The notes under the pieces were generated by a model. It was given only the letters and a program-made list of their open reading frames with translations. It was not told where the DNA came from and made no database searches. From Gammaproteobacteria bacterium (GTDB lineage: Bacteria > Pseudomonadota > Gammaproteobacteria > Steroidobacterales > Steroidobacteraceae), in assembly GCA_005877965.1 (NCBI GenBank), contig VBNP01000025.1:1-41228 (forward strand): a stretch of DNA of 41,228 bases, read 5' to 3'. Positions 25,038 to 32,216 of this stretch are shown here, in pieces (positions within the stretch are counted from its first letter, which is position 1; every line of letters begins with the position of its first letter). A program made the position numbers and the translations under genes.

Positions 25038-25418
25038 TCAACTCCTCAGGTAGGCGTCGGTGCCGGCCAGCCAGTCCTGCCGCGGTGGGCTGAAGACGTC
25101 CACATCCAGCGTGTCCTCGAGCGCCAGAGCACGGTGCGGCACGTTCGACGGAATGACGAGCACCTCGCCCGCGCGCACGGTCAGCTCCCGCTCGTCATTC
25201 GCGCCGAACCAGAACTGCAGCGCGCCCTGGAGTATGTAAGTGAGCTGCTCGTTCTCGTGCGAGTGGCGCGGAACGTCGTCACCCTTTTTCAAGTACACGT
25301 GCGCGATCATCATCCGCTCGCCCGTGACCAGGCGCCGCGTGATCGTGCCCTTGAGTGACTCCTCCGGAATGCGATCCCAGCGATGGTGGCTCACGCTCTT
25401 GAAGTCGGCGACGCCCAT
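25038..25418 (-). CDS. Small cupin-domain protein
   Basis: A 126-residue single-domain cupin. Motif 1 is visible as VPRHSHENEQLTYILQGAL (metal-binding HxH...E) and motif 2 as GEVLVIPSNVPHRA (PxxxxH). Four metal ligands are therefore present. Such proteins act as isomerases, dioxygenases or sensory binding proteins; the closest general pattern is the cupin_2 group that resembles degradative enzymes. It sits between the AhpD-like gene (13-base gap) and the SDR (1-base gap) in the minus-strand run, which suggests a processing step for the same compound. The start ATG is preceded by GGAGG. Confidence 0.82.
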   Translation of the reverse strand: MGVADFKSVSHHRWDRIPEESLKGTITRRLVTGERMMIAHVYLKKGDDVPRHSHENEQLTYILQGALQFWFGANDERELTVRAGEVLVIPSNVPHRALALEDTLDVDVFSPPRQDWLAGTDAYLRS

Positions 25419-25431
25419 GAAGGTACCCTCC

Positions 25432-25827
25432 TCAGAGAAACTGTGGATCGACGGCTACGTCGAGCGCGATGACGAGACGGTTGGTTTCATTCACCAGGCC
25501 GACGATCGCCAGCAGCTCCGAATACTGGGCCTCCGTCATGCCCTTGTTGCGCGCCGCGGCGCCGTGGGAAGCGATACAGTACCGGCAGCCGTTCGAGGCG
25601 CTTACCGCAAGGTACAGCAGCTCCTTGGTCAGCGGATCGAGCGTTCCCGGACCCATGACTTCCTTGATGTTGGTCCAGATACGCCTGAGGGTGCGCGGGT
25701 CGTGCGCGAGCACCTTCCAGAAATTGTTGACCCAGTCGGTCTTGCGGGTCGCCATGATGTCGTCGTAGATCTCCCGCACTTCAGGTGTTGCTTCGCTGTA
25801 TTCGACCGGCTGTCGCCTGGCGCTCAT
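25432..25827 (-). CDS. Carboxymuconolactone decarboxylase/AhpD-like protein
   Basis: A 131-residue all-helical protein of the CMD/AhpD family. The redox-active signature is clear: SNGCRYCIASHGAAAR, with the CxxC pair and following histidine of peroxidase-related (AhpD-type) members, so a thiol peroxidase or related activity is likelier than true decarboxylation. The ATG at 25827 has a G-rich ribosome site and starts just before family sequence; an upstream in-frame ATG would extend across the operator candidate. It is the first gene of the seven-gene minus-strand run. Role in the pathway unknown; protection against peroxide formed by catabolism is one possibility. Confidence 0.85.
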   Translation of the reverse strand: MSARRQPVEYSEATPEVREIYDDIMATRKTDWVNNFWKVLAHDPRTLRRIWTNIKEVMGPGTLDPLTKELLYLAVSASNGCRYCIASHGAAARNKGMTEAQYSELLAIVGLVNETNRLVIALDVAVDPQFL

Positions 25828-25865
25828 ACGGCCCCCTGAGCTACTCGCTTCCCTCAGGCCCAGTG

Positions 25866-25883
25866 TGTACCACATACGGTACA
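25866..25883. promoter_or_regulatory. Operator candidate TGTACC-N6-GGTACA
   Basis: A perfect 6-bp inverted repeat with six-base spacer lies 39 bases upstream of the first gene of the catabolic run. On the minus strand TTGAGG (about 25894-25889) lies upstream and a weak TACACA could serve as -10, so a bound protein would cover the promoter. Symmetry and position suggest a dimeric repressor (GntR-, LacI- or TetR-like). No such regulator gene is in the window. Confidence 0.45.
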
Positions 25884-26012
25884 TCCCTCAAATGGGACCC
25901 GAAGCCCCAGCTGCAGCAGCTTGAGCCGTACCTCTGGGTCGCCATGGGACTGGCCTCCGGCCGCCTGGTGCTGCAAAGCGACGCAACGCTCGTCCGTTCA
26001 CCGCACGCGCCT

Positions 26013-26044
26013 TTGTCGTCTGATAGCTTTCTCGCTATCATAGC
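26013..26044 (+). promoter_or_regulatory. Promoter and inverted-repeat operator of the XRE/NTase pair
   Basis: TTGTCG (26013-26018) and TATCAT (26036-26041) are separated by exactly 17 bases. Inside lies a perfect inverted repeat TGATAGC-TTTCTC-GCTATCA (26021-26040), and the right arm starts a second palindrome GCTAT-C-ATAGC (26034-26044), giving three related half-sites over the -10. The box ends six bases before the GTG at 26048, predicting a leaderless transcript. The pattern fits autorepression by the XRE protein. Confidence 0.7.
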
Positions 26045-26047
26045 GGG

Positions 26048-26386
26048 GTGGCTCAGACAACTGCATCACGACTGCTGATCTTGGCCCGGCGCAGTGCCGG
26101 GCTCACGCAACGCGATCTGGCGCGCCGCGCGCGCACCTCACAGTCCGTCATTGCCCGTATCGAGAGTGGCGCTGCCAGCCCAAGCTGGAAAACTCTGCAG
26201 CGTCTGGTGAACCGTGCAGGTTTTGACTTGCAGGGGGTACTCAGTCCGAGGCCTCGCAACCGCTCGCATATGCTCGCTGACGTCCCCCGTATATTGCGAT
26301 TGACGCCGGAACAGCGGCTGCTCGAACTGCATCACGCCGCGCGCTTCTTTGCGGCCGCGGCGCGTATCGATGACGGGTCCGTTTGA
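26048..26386 (+). CDS. XRE-family regulator, probable antitoxin
   Basis: A 112-residue protein with an N-terminal XRE helix-turn-helix (residues ~8-62: LILARRSAGLTQRDLARRAR, SQSVIARIESGAASPSWKTL) and a C-terminal helical tail (LTPEQRLLELHHAARFFAAAAR) typical of antitoxins paired with nucleotidyltransferases. The start is GTG at 26048, directly after the operator and with no usable Shine-Dalgarno sequence. It overlaps the nucleotidyltransferase gene by 17 bases. It is divergent from the catabolic run, but the local operator and overlap show that its partner is the downstream gene. Confidence 0.78.
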   Translation: MAQTTASRLLILARRSAGLTQRDLARRARTSQSVIARIESGAASPSWKTLQRLVNRAGFDLQGVLSPRPRNRSHMLADVPRILRLTPEQRLLELHHAARFFAAAARIDDGSV

Positions 26387-26858
26387 CCCGGAGCGAATAC
26401 TTCGCGCCCTGTCGAAACGGGGAGTGCTTTACATCCTGGTCGGCGCCACCGCTGCGCGCCTGCAGGGTTTCCCGCGCCTCACGGCCGATGCCGACATTGC
26501 GCCAGCCACCGATACTGACAATCTCAAACGCCTGTCGAGGGCGCTGCGCGATCTGCATGCGCGCGTTTACACGGAATCCGTGCCCGAAGGGCTACCCTTC
26601 AGCTTTGATGCCGAGACCCTTTCACGCGCCAATGTCTGGAACCTGACGACCGACGCCGGCCGGCTGGACCTCATCTTCAAGCCGAGCGGCACCCAGGGCT
26701 ACGACGATCTGGCCAAGTCGGCTGTAACCTTTAAGGCCTTTGGTATCGAACTGCGCGGCGCGAGCCTCAAGGACATCCTGCGCTCAAAGCTCGCATCGAA
26801 TCGCCCACAGGACCAGCAGGATGTGATCATCCTCACCGAGATGCTGAAACGACGTTAG
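26370..26858 (+). CDS. Nucleotidyltransferase, probable toxin of XRE/NTase pair
   Basis: A 162-residue minimal nucleotidyltransferase. LVGATAARLQG (23-33) is the GxxA start, TADADIAP gives metal-binding Asp40 and Asp42, and GRLDLIFKP gives the third acid, Asp100; all three catalytic acids are present. The C terminus (SLKDILRSKLASNRPQDQQDV) matches the helix typical of DUF6036/AbiEii-like proteins. The ATG at 26370 overlaps the XRE gene by 17 bases; a TTG seven codons earlier is possible. Relatives in type IV-like toxin-antitoxin systems transfer nucleotides to tRNA or protein, so a growth-inhibiting or phage-defence role is inferred. Confidence 0.75.
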   Translation: MTGPFDPERILRALSKRGVLYILVGATAARLQGFPRLTADADIAPATDTDNLKRLSRALRDLHARVYTESVPEGLPFSFDAETLSRANVWNLTTDAGRLDLIFKPSGTQGYDDLAKSAVTFKAFGIELRGASLKDILRSKLASNRPQDQQDVIILTEMLKRR

Positions 26859-26923
26859 GAGGCATCCTGCAGCCCGTTCAGCGTCTCCTCGACGCTCGGG
26901 CGGACGACCTCGCCGCTACCTGA

Positions 26924-27589
26924 TCATGCCTGAAGCCCGAGCTCATCGAGCGAGCGCAGCAGTTCGGCCGGATCGCGATAGACGCGAAATGCTCCGGCAC
27001 TGAGGAGTTCAGTCTCGCCGTAGCCGCCACTCAGCAGCCCGACGCTCAGAATCCCAGCGCGGCGCGCCGCAAGCTGATCCCAGACGGCATCACCGATGAC
27101 ATAGCATTCGCTCGGCGCAACCCCGAGTCGCTGCCCGCAGGCGATGAACAGGTCCGGCTCAGGTTTGGCGCGCGCGACGTCGCCTCGTTCGACGACCACG
27201 ACGTCGTTGTCGACGCCGAGTACCTCGAGCGAGCGATCGATCTCGGGGCGCCGGCCGGAGGTGGCGATACCGTACGCGATCTTCCGCCGGCGCAGATCTC
27301 TCAGCAGCTCCACGGCGCCCGGAAGCGGCCGCCGCTCCGGGAGAAATTCGCGGAATAGTTCCCCGTGGCGCCTCTGCAGGTCTTCCGCTGCCGAGCCGTC
27401 GATGTCGTGCCCGAGCTCACGCGCCGCCGCACGCGCGAACAGGCCGCCGCTCATACCGATGCGGCGGTGAATACGCCAACCGTCGATGGCAAGACCCGAC
27501 TCTGCAAACGCGCGTTGCCAGGCAAACACATGCGCGTAAACGGTGTCCACGAGCGTGCCATCGAGATCAAAGATGAGCCCGCGCATCAC
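26924..27589 (-). CDS. HAD-superfamily phosphatase
   Basis: Haloacid-dehalogenase-type hydrolase of 221 residues, subfamily IA (phosphoglycolate phosphatase/beta-phosphoglucomutase-like). Motif I is FDLDGTLVD with nucleophile Asp8 and acid Asp10, motif II is the ATSG segment, motif III the KPEPDLF lysine and motif IV VIGDAVWDQLAA. A helical cap lies between residues ~18 and 85. The ORF ends 65 bases from the convergent nucleotidyltransferase gene. The exact substrate (a small phosphate ester) cannot be inferred. Either of two adjacent ATG codons may be the start. Confidence 0.85.
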   Translation of the reverse strand: MMRGLIFDLDGTLVDTVYAHVFAWQRAFAESGLAIDGWRIHRRIGMSGGLFARAAARELGHDIDGSAAEDLQRRHGELFREFLPERRPLPGAVELLRDLRRRKIAYGIATSGRRPEIDRSLEVLGVDNDVVVVERGDVARAKPEPDLFIACGQRLGVAPSECYVIGDAVWDQLAARRAGILSVGLLSGGYGETELLSAGAFRVYRDPAELLRSLDELGLQA

Positions 27590-27765
27590 GACATCGTGCT
27601 CCCTCTCCGGCTAGCGAGCGTTTGCGGCTCTCGCATTGTCGCAGCTTTCGACGCCGGCTCACAGCCGTGCCATTTGACGTGGCTTTCGTCGGCGGCGGGT
27701 CAATGTTAGCGTGCACACGATGGCCACGACTGTTTCGCTGAAGACTTGCAGCGGGAGGGGATGAT

Positions 27766-28398
27766 ATGGCTGGCGGCGCTTACACGCTTTACGGCAGGGC
27801 GAACGCCGGGTCGCTGGCCGTGCAGATTGTGCTCGAGGAGATCGGCGCGCCCTATGAGCTGCGGTGGGTCGGCAAGACTGCGGCTGAGCTTGAGACCTTG
27901 CGCCGCATCAATCCCGCCGGAAAGGTGCCGGCGCTCGTGCTGCCGGATGGCACGGCGGTGTTCGAGTCCGCCGCAATCCTCATTCACCTGACCGACGCGC
28001 ATCCGGCGGCGGATCTGGCGCCGGTCGCCGGCAGCACGGCGCACGCCCGCTTTCTGCAATGGATGTTATTTCTGTCGTCGAATGTCTACGAGGCGGCGCT
28101 GCGAATCTCCTACCCGGAGCGCTACTCGACGGCCGGGACAGCCGCGGCCGACCAGATCAAGGCGCAAGCCTTGCAGGACTACGCCCGCCAACTCGAACTC
28201 ATCCACGGCGCGCTCTCGCCCTATGTACTGGGCGAGAAGCTGTCCGCTGCGGACCCGTACCTGCACATGCTCGCCGGTTGGTATCCCGATGATGCCGCCG
28301 CGCTGGGCTCCCGACTGCCGAAGCTTGCTCAGCACGCTGCACTGCTGCGCCGCAGGCCGGCGACCCGCAAGGCCGAACAGGATCACGCCGGCACCTAG
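27766..28398 (+). CDS. Glutathione S-transferase family protein
   Basis: A 210-residue cytosolic glutathione transferase-like protein. The N-terminal thioredoxin-like domain (residues ~5-80) has YTLYGRANAGSLAVQIVLEE, INPAGKVPALVLPDG with the cis-proline, and FESAAIL, the glutathione-binding (E/Q)S motif. An all-helical C-terminal domain follows with LSAADPYLHMLAGW, the family's N-capping region. A strong GGGAGGGG Shine-Dalgarno sequence precedes the ATG at 27766. The haloacid dehalogenase gene follows on the same strand after about 90 bases, which makes a small detoxification unit plausible but unproven. Confidence 0.85.
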   Translation: MAGGAYTLYGRANAGSLAVQIVLEEIGAPYELRWVGKTAAELETLRRINPAGKVPALVLPDGTAVFESAAILIHLTDAHPAADLAPVAGSTAHARFLQWMLFLSSNVYEAALRISYPERYSTAGTAAADQIKAQALQDYARQLELIHGALSPYVLGEKLSAADPYLHMLAGWYPDDAAALGSRLPKLAQHAALLRRRPATRKAEQDHAGT

Positions 28399-28490
28399 GC
28401 GACCTCATCGCCACCGCATCAGGCGACGCGCGCCCAAAACCCGGCGCTTGCCGGCGCGCACACTCCAGATGCCACGGGAGGATCACGATC

Positions 28491-29180
28491 ATGAGTCTCG
28501 CTCCTTTGCACGGCATTCGGGCCTGCGTGTTCGACGCCTACGGCACGTTGTTCGACGTCGCGGCCGCGGCGCGGGCCTGCGGTCATGAGCTGGGCGAGAA
28601 GTCGAGTGCATTGAGTTCACTTTGGCGTGAAAAGCAGCTCCAATATACGTGGCTGCGGGCGCTGCAAGGCAGGCACGCGGACTTCTGGCAAGTGACCGGC
28701 GAGGCCCTCGACTTTGCGCTCGACACGCTGCAGATCTCCCGCACCGGGTTGCGGGAGCGGCTGCTGAACCTTTACCTCACGCTCGGCGCCTTTCCGGAGG
28801 TACCTGACACGCTGGCGCGGCTGAGGCGGGCCGGGATGAGGACTGCAATACTCTCCAACGGCTCCCCGCACATGCTGAAAGCCGCCGTGGAGGGCGCCCA
28901 AATCACTCACTTGCTGGACGCTGTGCTCTCGGTTGAGGAAGTCGGGATTTACAAGCCGCACCCGAGGGTTTATCAGCTTGCGGTAGAGCGCCTGGCGCTC
29001 GAGGCGGGCGCGATCGCGTTCCAGTCGTCCAATGCCTGGGACGCCTGGGCCGCATCCGCCTTCGGCATGCGGGTGGTGTGGTGCAACCGCTACGATCAGC
29101 GTCCCGAAAGGCTCCCGGGCAAGCCTGATCGGGAAATCAGGTCGCTGGCGGAACTGCCGGCCCTGTTAGGTCTGAACTGA
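28491..29180 (+). CDS. L-2-haloacid dehalogenase (haloacid dehalogenase type II)
   Basis: Hydrolytic dehalogenase of 229 residues that converts L-2-haloalkanoates to D-2-hydroxy acids. All catalytic positions of the characterised Pseudomonas enzyme family are present in order: nucleophile Asp15 and Thr19 (FDAYGTLFD), Arg46 (LWREKQLQYTWLR), Ser122-Asn123 (LSNGSP), Lys155 and Tyr161 (KPHPRVY), and Ser179, Asn181 and Asp184 (SSNAWDAWA). The halide-binding arginine and FWQVTGEAL also match, separating it from ordinary HAD phosphatases. The Shine-Dalgarno GGGAGG fits the ATG at 28491. The position after a GST gene hints at halogenated-compound metabolism. Confidence 0.92.
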   Translation: MSLAPLHGIRACVFDAYGTLFDVAAAARACGHELGEKSSALSSLWREKQLQYTWLRALQGRHADFWQVTGEALDFALDTLQISRTGLRERLLNLYLTLGAFPEVPDTLARLRRAGMRTAILSNGSPHMLKAAVEGAQITHLLDAVLSVEEVGIYKPHPRVYQLAVERLALEAGAIAFQSSNAWDAWAASAFGMRVVWCNRYDQRPERLPGKPDREIRSLAELPALLGLN

Positions 29181-29208
29181 CACCCTCGGAGTCCGGGATC
29201 CGGGGCAT

Positions 29209-29892
29209 TCACACCCCCGCGGCCGCGCCTTCGTGAACGGCCTGCACGATCCTGGCGGCAATCTCAGCCGGCGTTGCGGTTGCGGGGATCGCCACGCGAA
29301 TCCGCTGCTGCGGATCAACGAGCAAGACGAACGCGCTATGTTCCACCGCATAAGATCCCGATTTCGCATCGAGCGTCCGCCGGTCGAAGAAGATCCGGTA
29401 CTGTTGGGCGACGCGCTCCACGGCGCGCGGCGAACCGCTCAGGGCAATGATGCGGACATCGAAGGCGTTTACATAGGCTGACAGCGCCCGCGGTGTATCG
29501 CGTTGCGGGTCGACCGAAACGAATACCGGAAGGATCCGAGCCGCGTCGGGCCCGAGCTGCTCGAGAGCCTGATGAATTCCCATCAGGGTGAGCGGACACA
29601 CATTCGGGCAGGTCGTGAAGCCGAATGTCACGAGGCGATAGCGCGTGGCGAGAGCGTGCTCGTCAACGGCCACGCCCCGTGTGTCGCGGAGCCCGGCGAA
29701 CGAGGCATCAATCTGCTCGCCGGCACGTGGCGCCGACCCGACCGCACCGCCCGACAGGGTCTGAATCAGCATCCACACCGCCATCGCGGCGCTCACCGTG
29801 AGACTCACCAGGAGCGCAACGCCCATACGGCGAGTCCGGCGGATCACCGCACGCGCCCCGCTGAGTCCTTTGACGTGTGGCCTTTTTCCCAT
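29209..29892 (-). CDS. SCO1/SenC-family copper chaperone
   Basis: Membrane-anchored thioredoxin-fold protein (227 aa) of the SCO family, which delivers copper to the CuA site of cytochrome oxidase or balances periplasmic redox. One membrane helix (~22-45) anchors it. The copper ligands are present: Cys95 and Cys99 in TTCPNVCP, and His185 in YAVEHSAFVLLVD; FVSVDPQRDTP is the other family signature. It is the last gene of a four-gene minus-strand cluster, 30 bases after a TlpA-like gene. No cytochrome oxidase genes are in view, so its target is not known. Confidence 0.92.
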   Translation of the reverse strand: MGKRPHVKGLSGARAVIRRTRRMGVALLVSLTVSAAMAVWMLIQTLSGGAVGSAPRAGEQIDASFAGLRDTRGVAVDEHALATRYRLVTFGFTTCPNVCPLTLMGIHQALEQLGPDAARILPVFVSVDPQRDTPRALSAYVNAFDVRIIALSGSPRAVERVAQQYRIFFDRRTLDAKSGSYAVEHSAFVLLVDPQQRIRVAIPATATPAEIAARIVQAVHEGAAAGV

Positions 29893-29922
29893 GATGCCTC
29901 GAGCTGCCCGGTCACCCGGGTG

Positions 29923-30486
29923 TCATTTCGCTTCCAGGAGCGGCGAGACGATGCGCGCGAGCCGTTCGCGTGTCCACACGGGATTCCGGTCCTTCCACCC
30001 GTCATCCACCAAACGGCCGGCGCGGTCGATGGTGAAGTTTACGGGAATACGCCAGATGCGTCCGTAGCCCGGCGCGCTGGAGCGCTCCAGGAAGCCCACC
30101 GGAAAGCTCAGCGTCCGTGCCACGGCGCGCACCTCATCGAGCTCATCGGGTGTATTGAGAGTGAATCCGAGCACGGAGAGTCCCTGAGCGGCATGCTCGG
30201 CCGCGTACCTCGAGAGCAGCGGGAGCTCCTCGCGGCAGGGCACGCACCACGTGGCCCAGAAGGTGAGGATCACGACATGGCCTGCCAGCTCCGGCGTAGA
30301 CAAGCGCTTGCCGTCCAAGGTCATCAGCGTCGCGGCGGGCGCCGGCTGTCCGACGCGCACCTCGTTGGCCTGGGCCCGTGGCGCAAGCAGATTCCCGAAG
30401 CCCAGCAGACTGCACGCCGCCGCGCCTTGCAGGACGCTGCGCCGCGTGGGGTTCGCCAACTGGCGGACTTCAAATCGAGTGCTCAT
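29923..30486 (-). CDS. TlpA-like thiol-disulfide protein with Tat signal
   Basis: Periplasmic thioredoxin-like protein (187 aa) with a twin-arginine signal (NPTRRSVLQG, cleavage near AQA-40). The redox centre is WATWCVPCREE (Cys81, Cys84) and the cis-proline segment is RIPVNFTID. The family includes TlpA/ResA reductants that prepare cysteines of SCO proteins and CuA subunits or cytochrome c for metal or haem loading, which fits its place between a SCO gene and an outer-membrane protein gene. It begins three bases after the stop of that upstream gene, so co-translation is likely. A Tat signal on a TlpA-like protein is not the commonest arrangement. Confidence 0.88.
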   Translation of the reverse strand: MSTRFEVRQLANPTRRSVLQGAAACSLLGFGNLLAPRAQANEVRVGQPAPAATLMTLDGKRLSTPELAGHVVILTFWATWCVPCREELPLLSRYAAEHAAQGLSVLGFTLNTPDELDEVRAVARTLSFPVGFLERSSAPGYGRIWRIPVNFTIDRAGRLVDDGWKDRNPVWTRERLARIVSPLLEAK

Positions 30487-30489
30487 GGC

Positions 30490-31530
30490 TCAGGGTGAGA
30501 ACGCGTAGCTGCCCCCGACCGTTACCGTCCAGTGCGGAAAGAGCTGGTACCCGTCGAGCCTGGCGTACACCGGTAGCTGCGCGAAGGCGTAGAGATACAG
30601 CTTGCCCATCACGTGCAGTGTCAGACCCGGACTCAGATAGGCCACGGTGCCTGCGGTATCCGGGGTGTCCGCCAGGGCTCCCTGATCGGCGCTCTTGCGC
30701 AACAGGTTCACCTGCAATTGCGGGACCCACTGCGGATGAGCCTCGTAGCGCAGACCGAAGCTCATCGTCGCGGCATTGCCGGGCCGGAAATCGTTGCCGG
30801 GCTTGTCCTGCTTGTGCCTGACCGCGCTCTGGAATTGACCGTTGACGAAAGCATCGAAATTCTGGCTCACGGCCTGGTAGTAGTAGGCGCCCACGATCAG
30901 GTCGGTGCTGCCGGTGCCCGCCTGCAGGCTCGCATCCAGGGGAGTCCCGGCGTTGGGGCCGGTGTTGAAGTTCACCGCCGTGCCGTAGTGGCCCGTGGGG
31001 AGCTTCACACCGAGTTGCACCCCCAGGTTGTGGGTCGGCAACAGCCCCTGGTAGCTGCCGATGATCTTGACGTCGCCCAGGTCGGAGAGACTGGAGCTGC
31101 TGATCTGACTTGCTGCCGTTTCGGACGCGGTGTACGGCGATGGCTGCTCGCCGAAAGTCGTATGAGAACGCATGACGTACGGCACCAGGACACTCACGTT
31201 CCATTCGGAATTGGGGCTGTAACTCATCCCCATGGTCAGATAGCGGTTGATCGTCTGTTTCTCGATCTCGGCACCACCGAGCGCGGGATTCGACGGATTG
31301 TTGACGACCTGCGCCGGGGTGGCCGCGCCGGTGCCACTCAGCAGCCGGTCCTGGTTCACGTAGTCGTACTCGAAGTTGAAGCGCAGTCCCGGGACGGCCG
31401 AGTAACCGGCCGCCGCGTCAGCGCTGAGCGTGCAGCCGCAGGTGGCGCAGGCCCACGCCGCCACCGGGACCGCGGATGATAGAACACCGGCCAGCGTCAA
31501 AAGCGGCAGGCGGTTGAACAGGCAAGACAT
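30490..31530 (-). CDS. Outer-membrane barrel protein with N-terminal CxxCxC
   Basis: A 346-residue exported protein. The signal peptide ends near VAAWA and the mature protein begins CATCGC (Cys28, Cys31, Cys33), a possible metal-binding or redox motif. Amphipathic strands typical of a channel follow (LRFNFEYDYV, YSPNSEWNVSVLVPYVMRS, LGVQLGVKLPTG, TDLIVGAYYY), ending GGSYAFSP. It resembles the 'transporter/porin' proteins encoded beside copper or cytochrome-assembly genes, here directly before tlpA- and SCO-like genes (3-base gap). The precise function is unknown; a role in metal or thiol-compound passage is an inference. Confidence 0.65.
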   Translation of the reverse strand: MSCLFNRLPLLTLAGVLSSAVPVAAWACATCGCTLSADAAAGYSAVPGLRFNFEYDYVNQDRLLSGTGAATPAQVVNNPSNPALGGAEIEKQTINRYLTMGMSYSPNSEWNVSVLVPYVMRSHTTFGEQPSPYTASETAASQISSSSLSDLGDVKIIGSYQGLLPTHNLGVQLGVKLPTGHYGTAVNFNTGPNAGTPLDASLQAGTGSTDLIVGAYYYQAVSQNFDAFVNGQFQSAVRHKQDKPGNDFRPGNAATMSFGLRYEAHPQWVPQLQVNLLRKSADQGALADTPDTAGTVAYLSPGLTLHVMGKLYLYAFAQLPVYARLDGYQLFPHWTVTVGGSYAFSP

Positions 31531-31635
31531 GTGAATTTGTTCCCCGTTCGCCGTGGCGAACCCTTGTTAGACGAGTGAACTCGGCACAGCCGGGCGCCCG
31601 AACTGGGTGGGCGCGCGAGGCCGACGAAGGCTGCT

Positions 31636-32013
31636 TTAGGCGAAGCGGGGGGGACCGCGAGGCTGTTGGACGCGAACGAGCCCTACGTTGAGGTGTAGCG
31701 GCTCAGAGAGGAGCAGGATCGGCCCGGCAGCGCTGACCGGGGTCGGCAGGACCCGAGCCACCTCCATGGCCGGCCCGGCAGCCGGCGCGTTGCCGAACGC
31801 GCAGTGCTCGGTGTGAGGCGCATTCCCCGGGTGCCGGCCGGTATCCTGCGGCGAGGAGGGGGCTGGAAAATCGGGCCGGCAGATCGTGAGGGAAAATGGC
31901 TTGCCGCTGGCGGGCATGAAGCCGGCGGGGATCAGCGCGTGGAACACCACGGCGACCAGCAGAATGCTGGTAACGAGCTCGCGCCTACGTCGATTGAACA
32001 GAGTCGAGCGCAT
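31636..32013 (-). CDS. DUF2946-family small exported/membrane protein
   Basis: A 125-residue protein with a basic start, one hydrophobic segment (VTSILLVAVVFHALIPAGF), a Cys/His-containing central region (TICRPDF, HTEHCAFG) and a C-terminal RVQQPRGPPRF that matches the R-P-R-x-P-P ending of the DUF2946 family. DUF2946 genes are often found with copper-related exported proteins, and here it heads the outer membrane-TlpA-SCO cluster with a 105-base gap. The cysteines and histidines could bind copper. Function is not established. Confidence 0.65.
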   Translation of the reverse strand: MRSTLFNRRRRELVTSILLVAVVFHALIPAGFMPASGKPFSLTICRPDFPAPSSPQDTGRHPGNAPHTEHCAFGNAPAAGPAMEVARVLPTPVSAAGPILLLSEPLHLNVGLVRVQQPRGPPRFA

Positions 32014-32216
32014 GTCCGGCAGGGCTGGTGCCTTGGTGCGGAGAGTCTAAAGGGTCCGACACGCCGCCGCGACCGGCGGGCACCCTACGGCAAGATACTG
32101 CAATACCCGACCGGTGCGACCGATCATACTGTGGCGCGAGGGCACGATCGCTTCGAAACGGGTGCTTGGGGCGCCACCCTTATGTCAATGCATTGACCAC
32201 AGACCGCGAGGGGTCT

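Noticed and set aside
32048..32064. Possible fourth copy of the TAAAGG...GACA motif
   Set aside because: Only loosely similar (TCTAAAGGGTCCGACA), wrong internal spacing and no dusA-derived core nearby.
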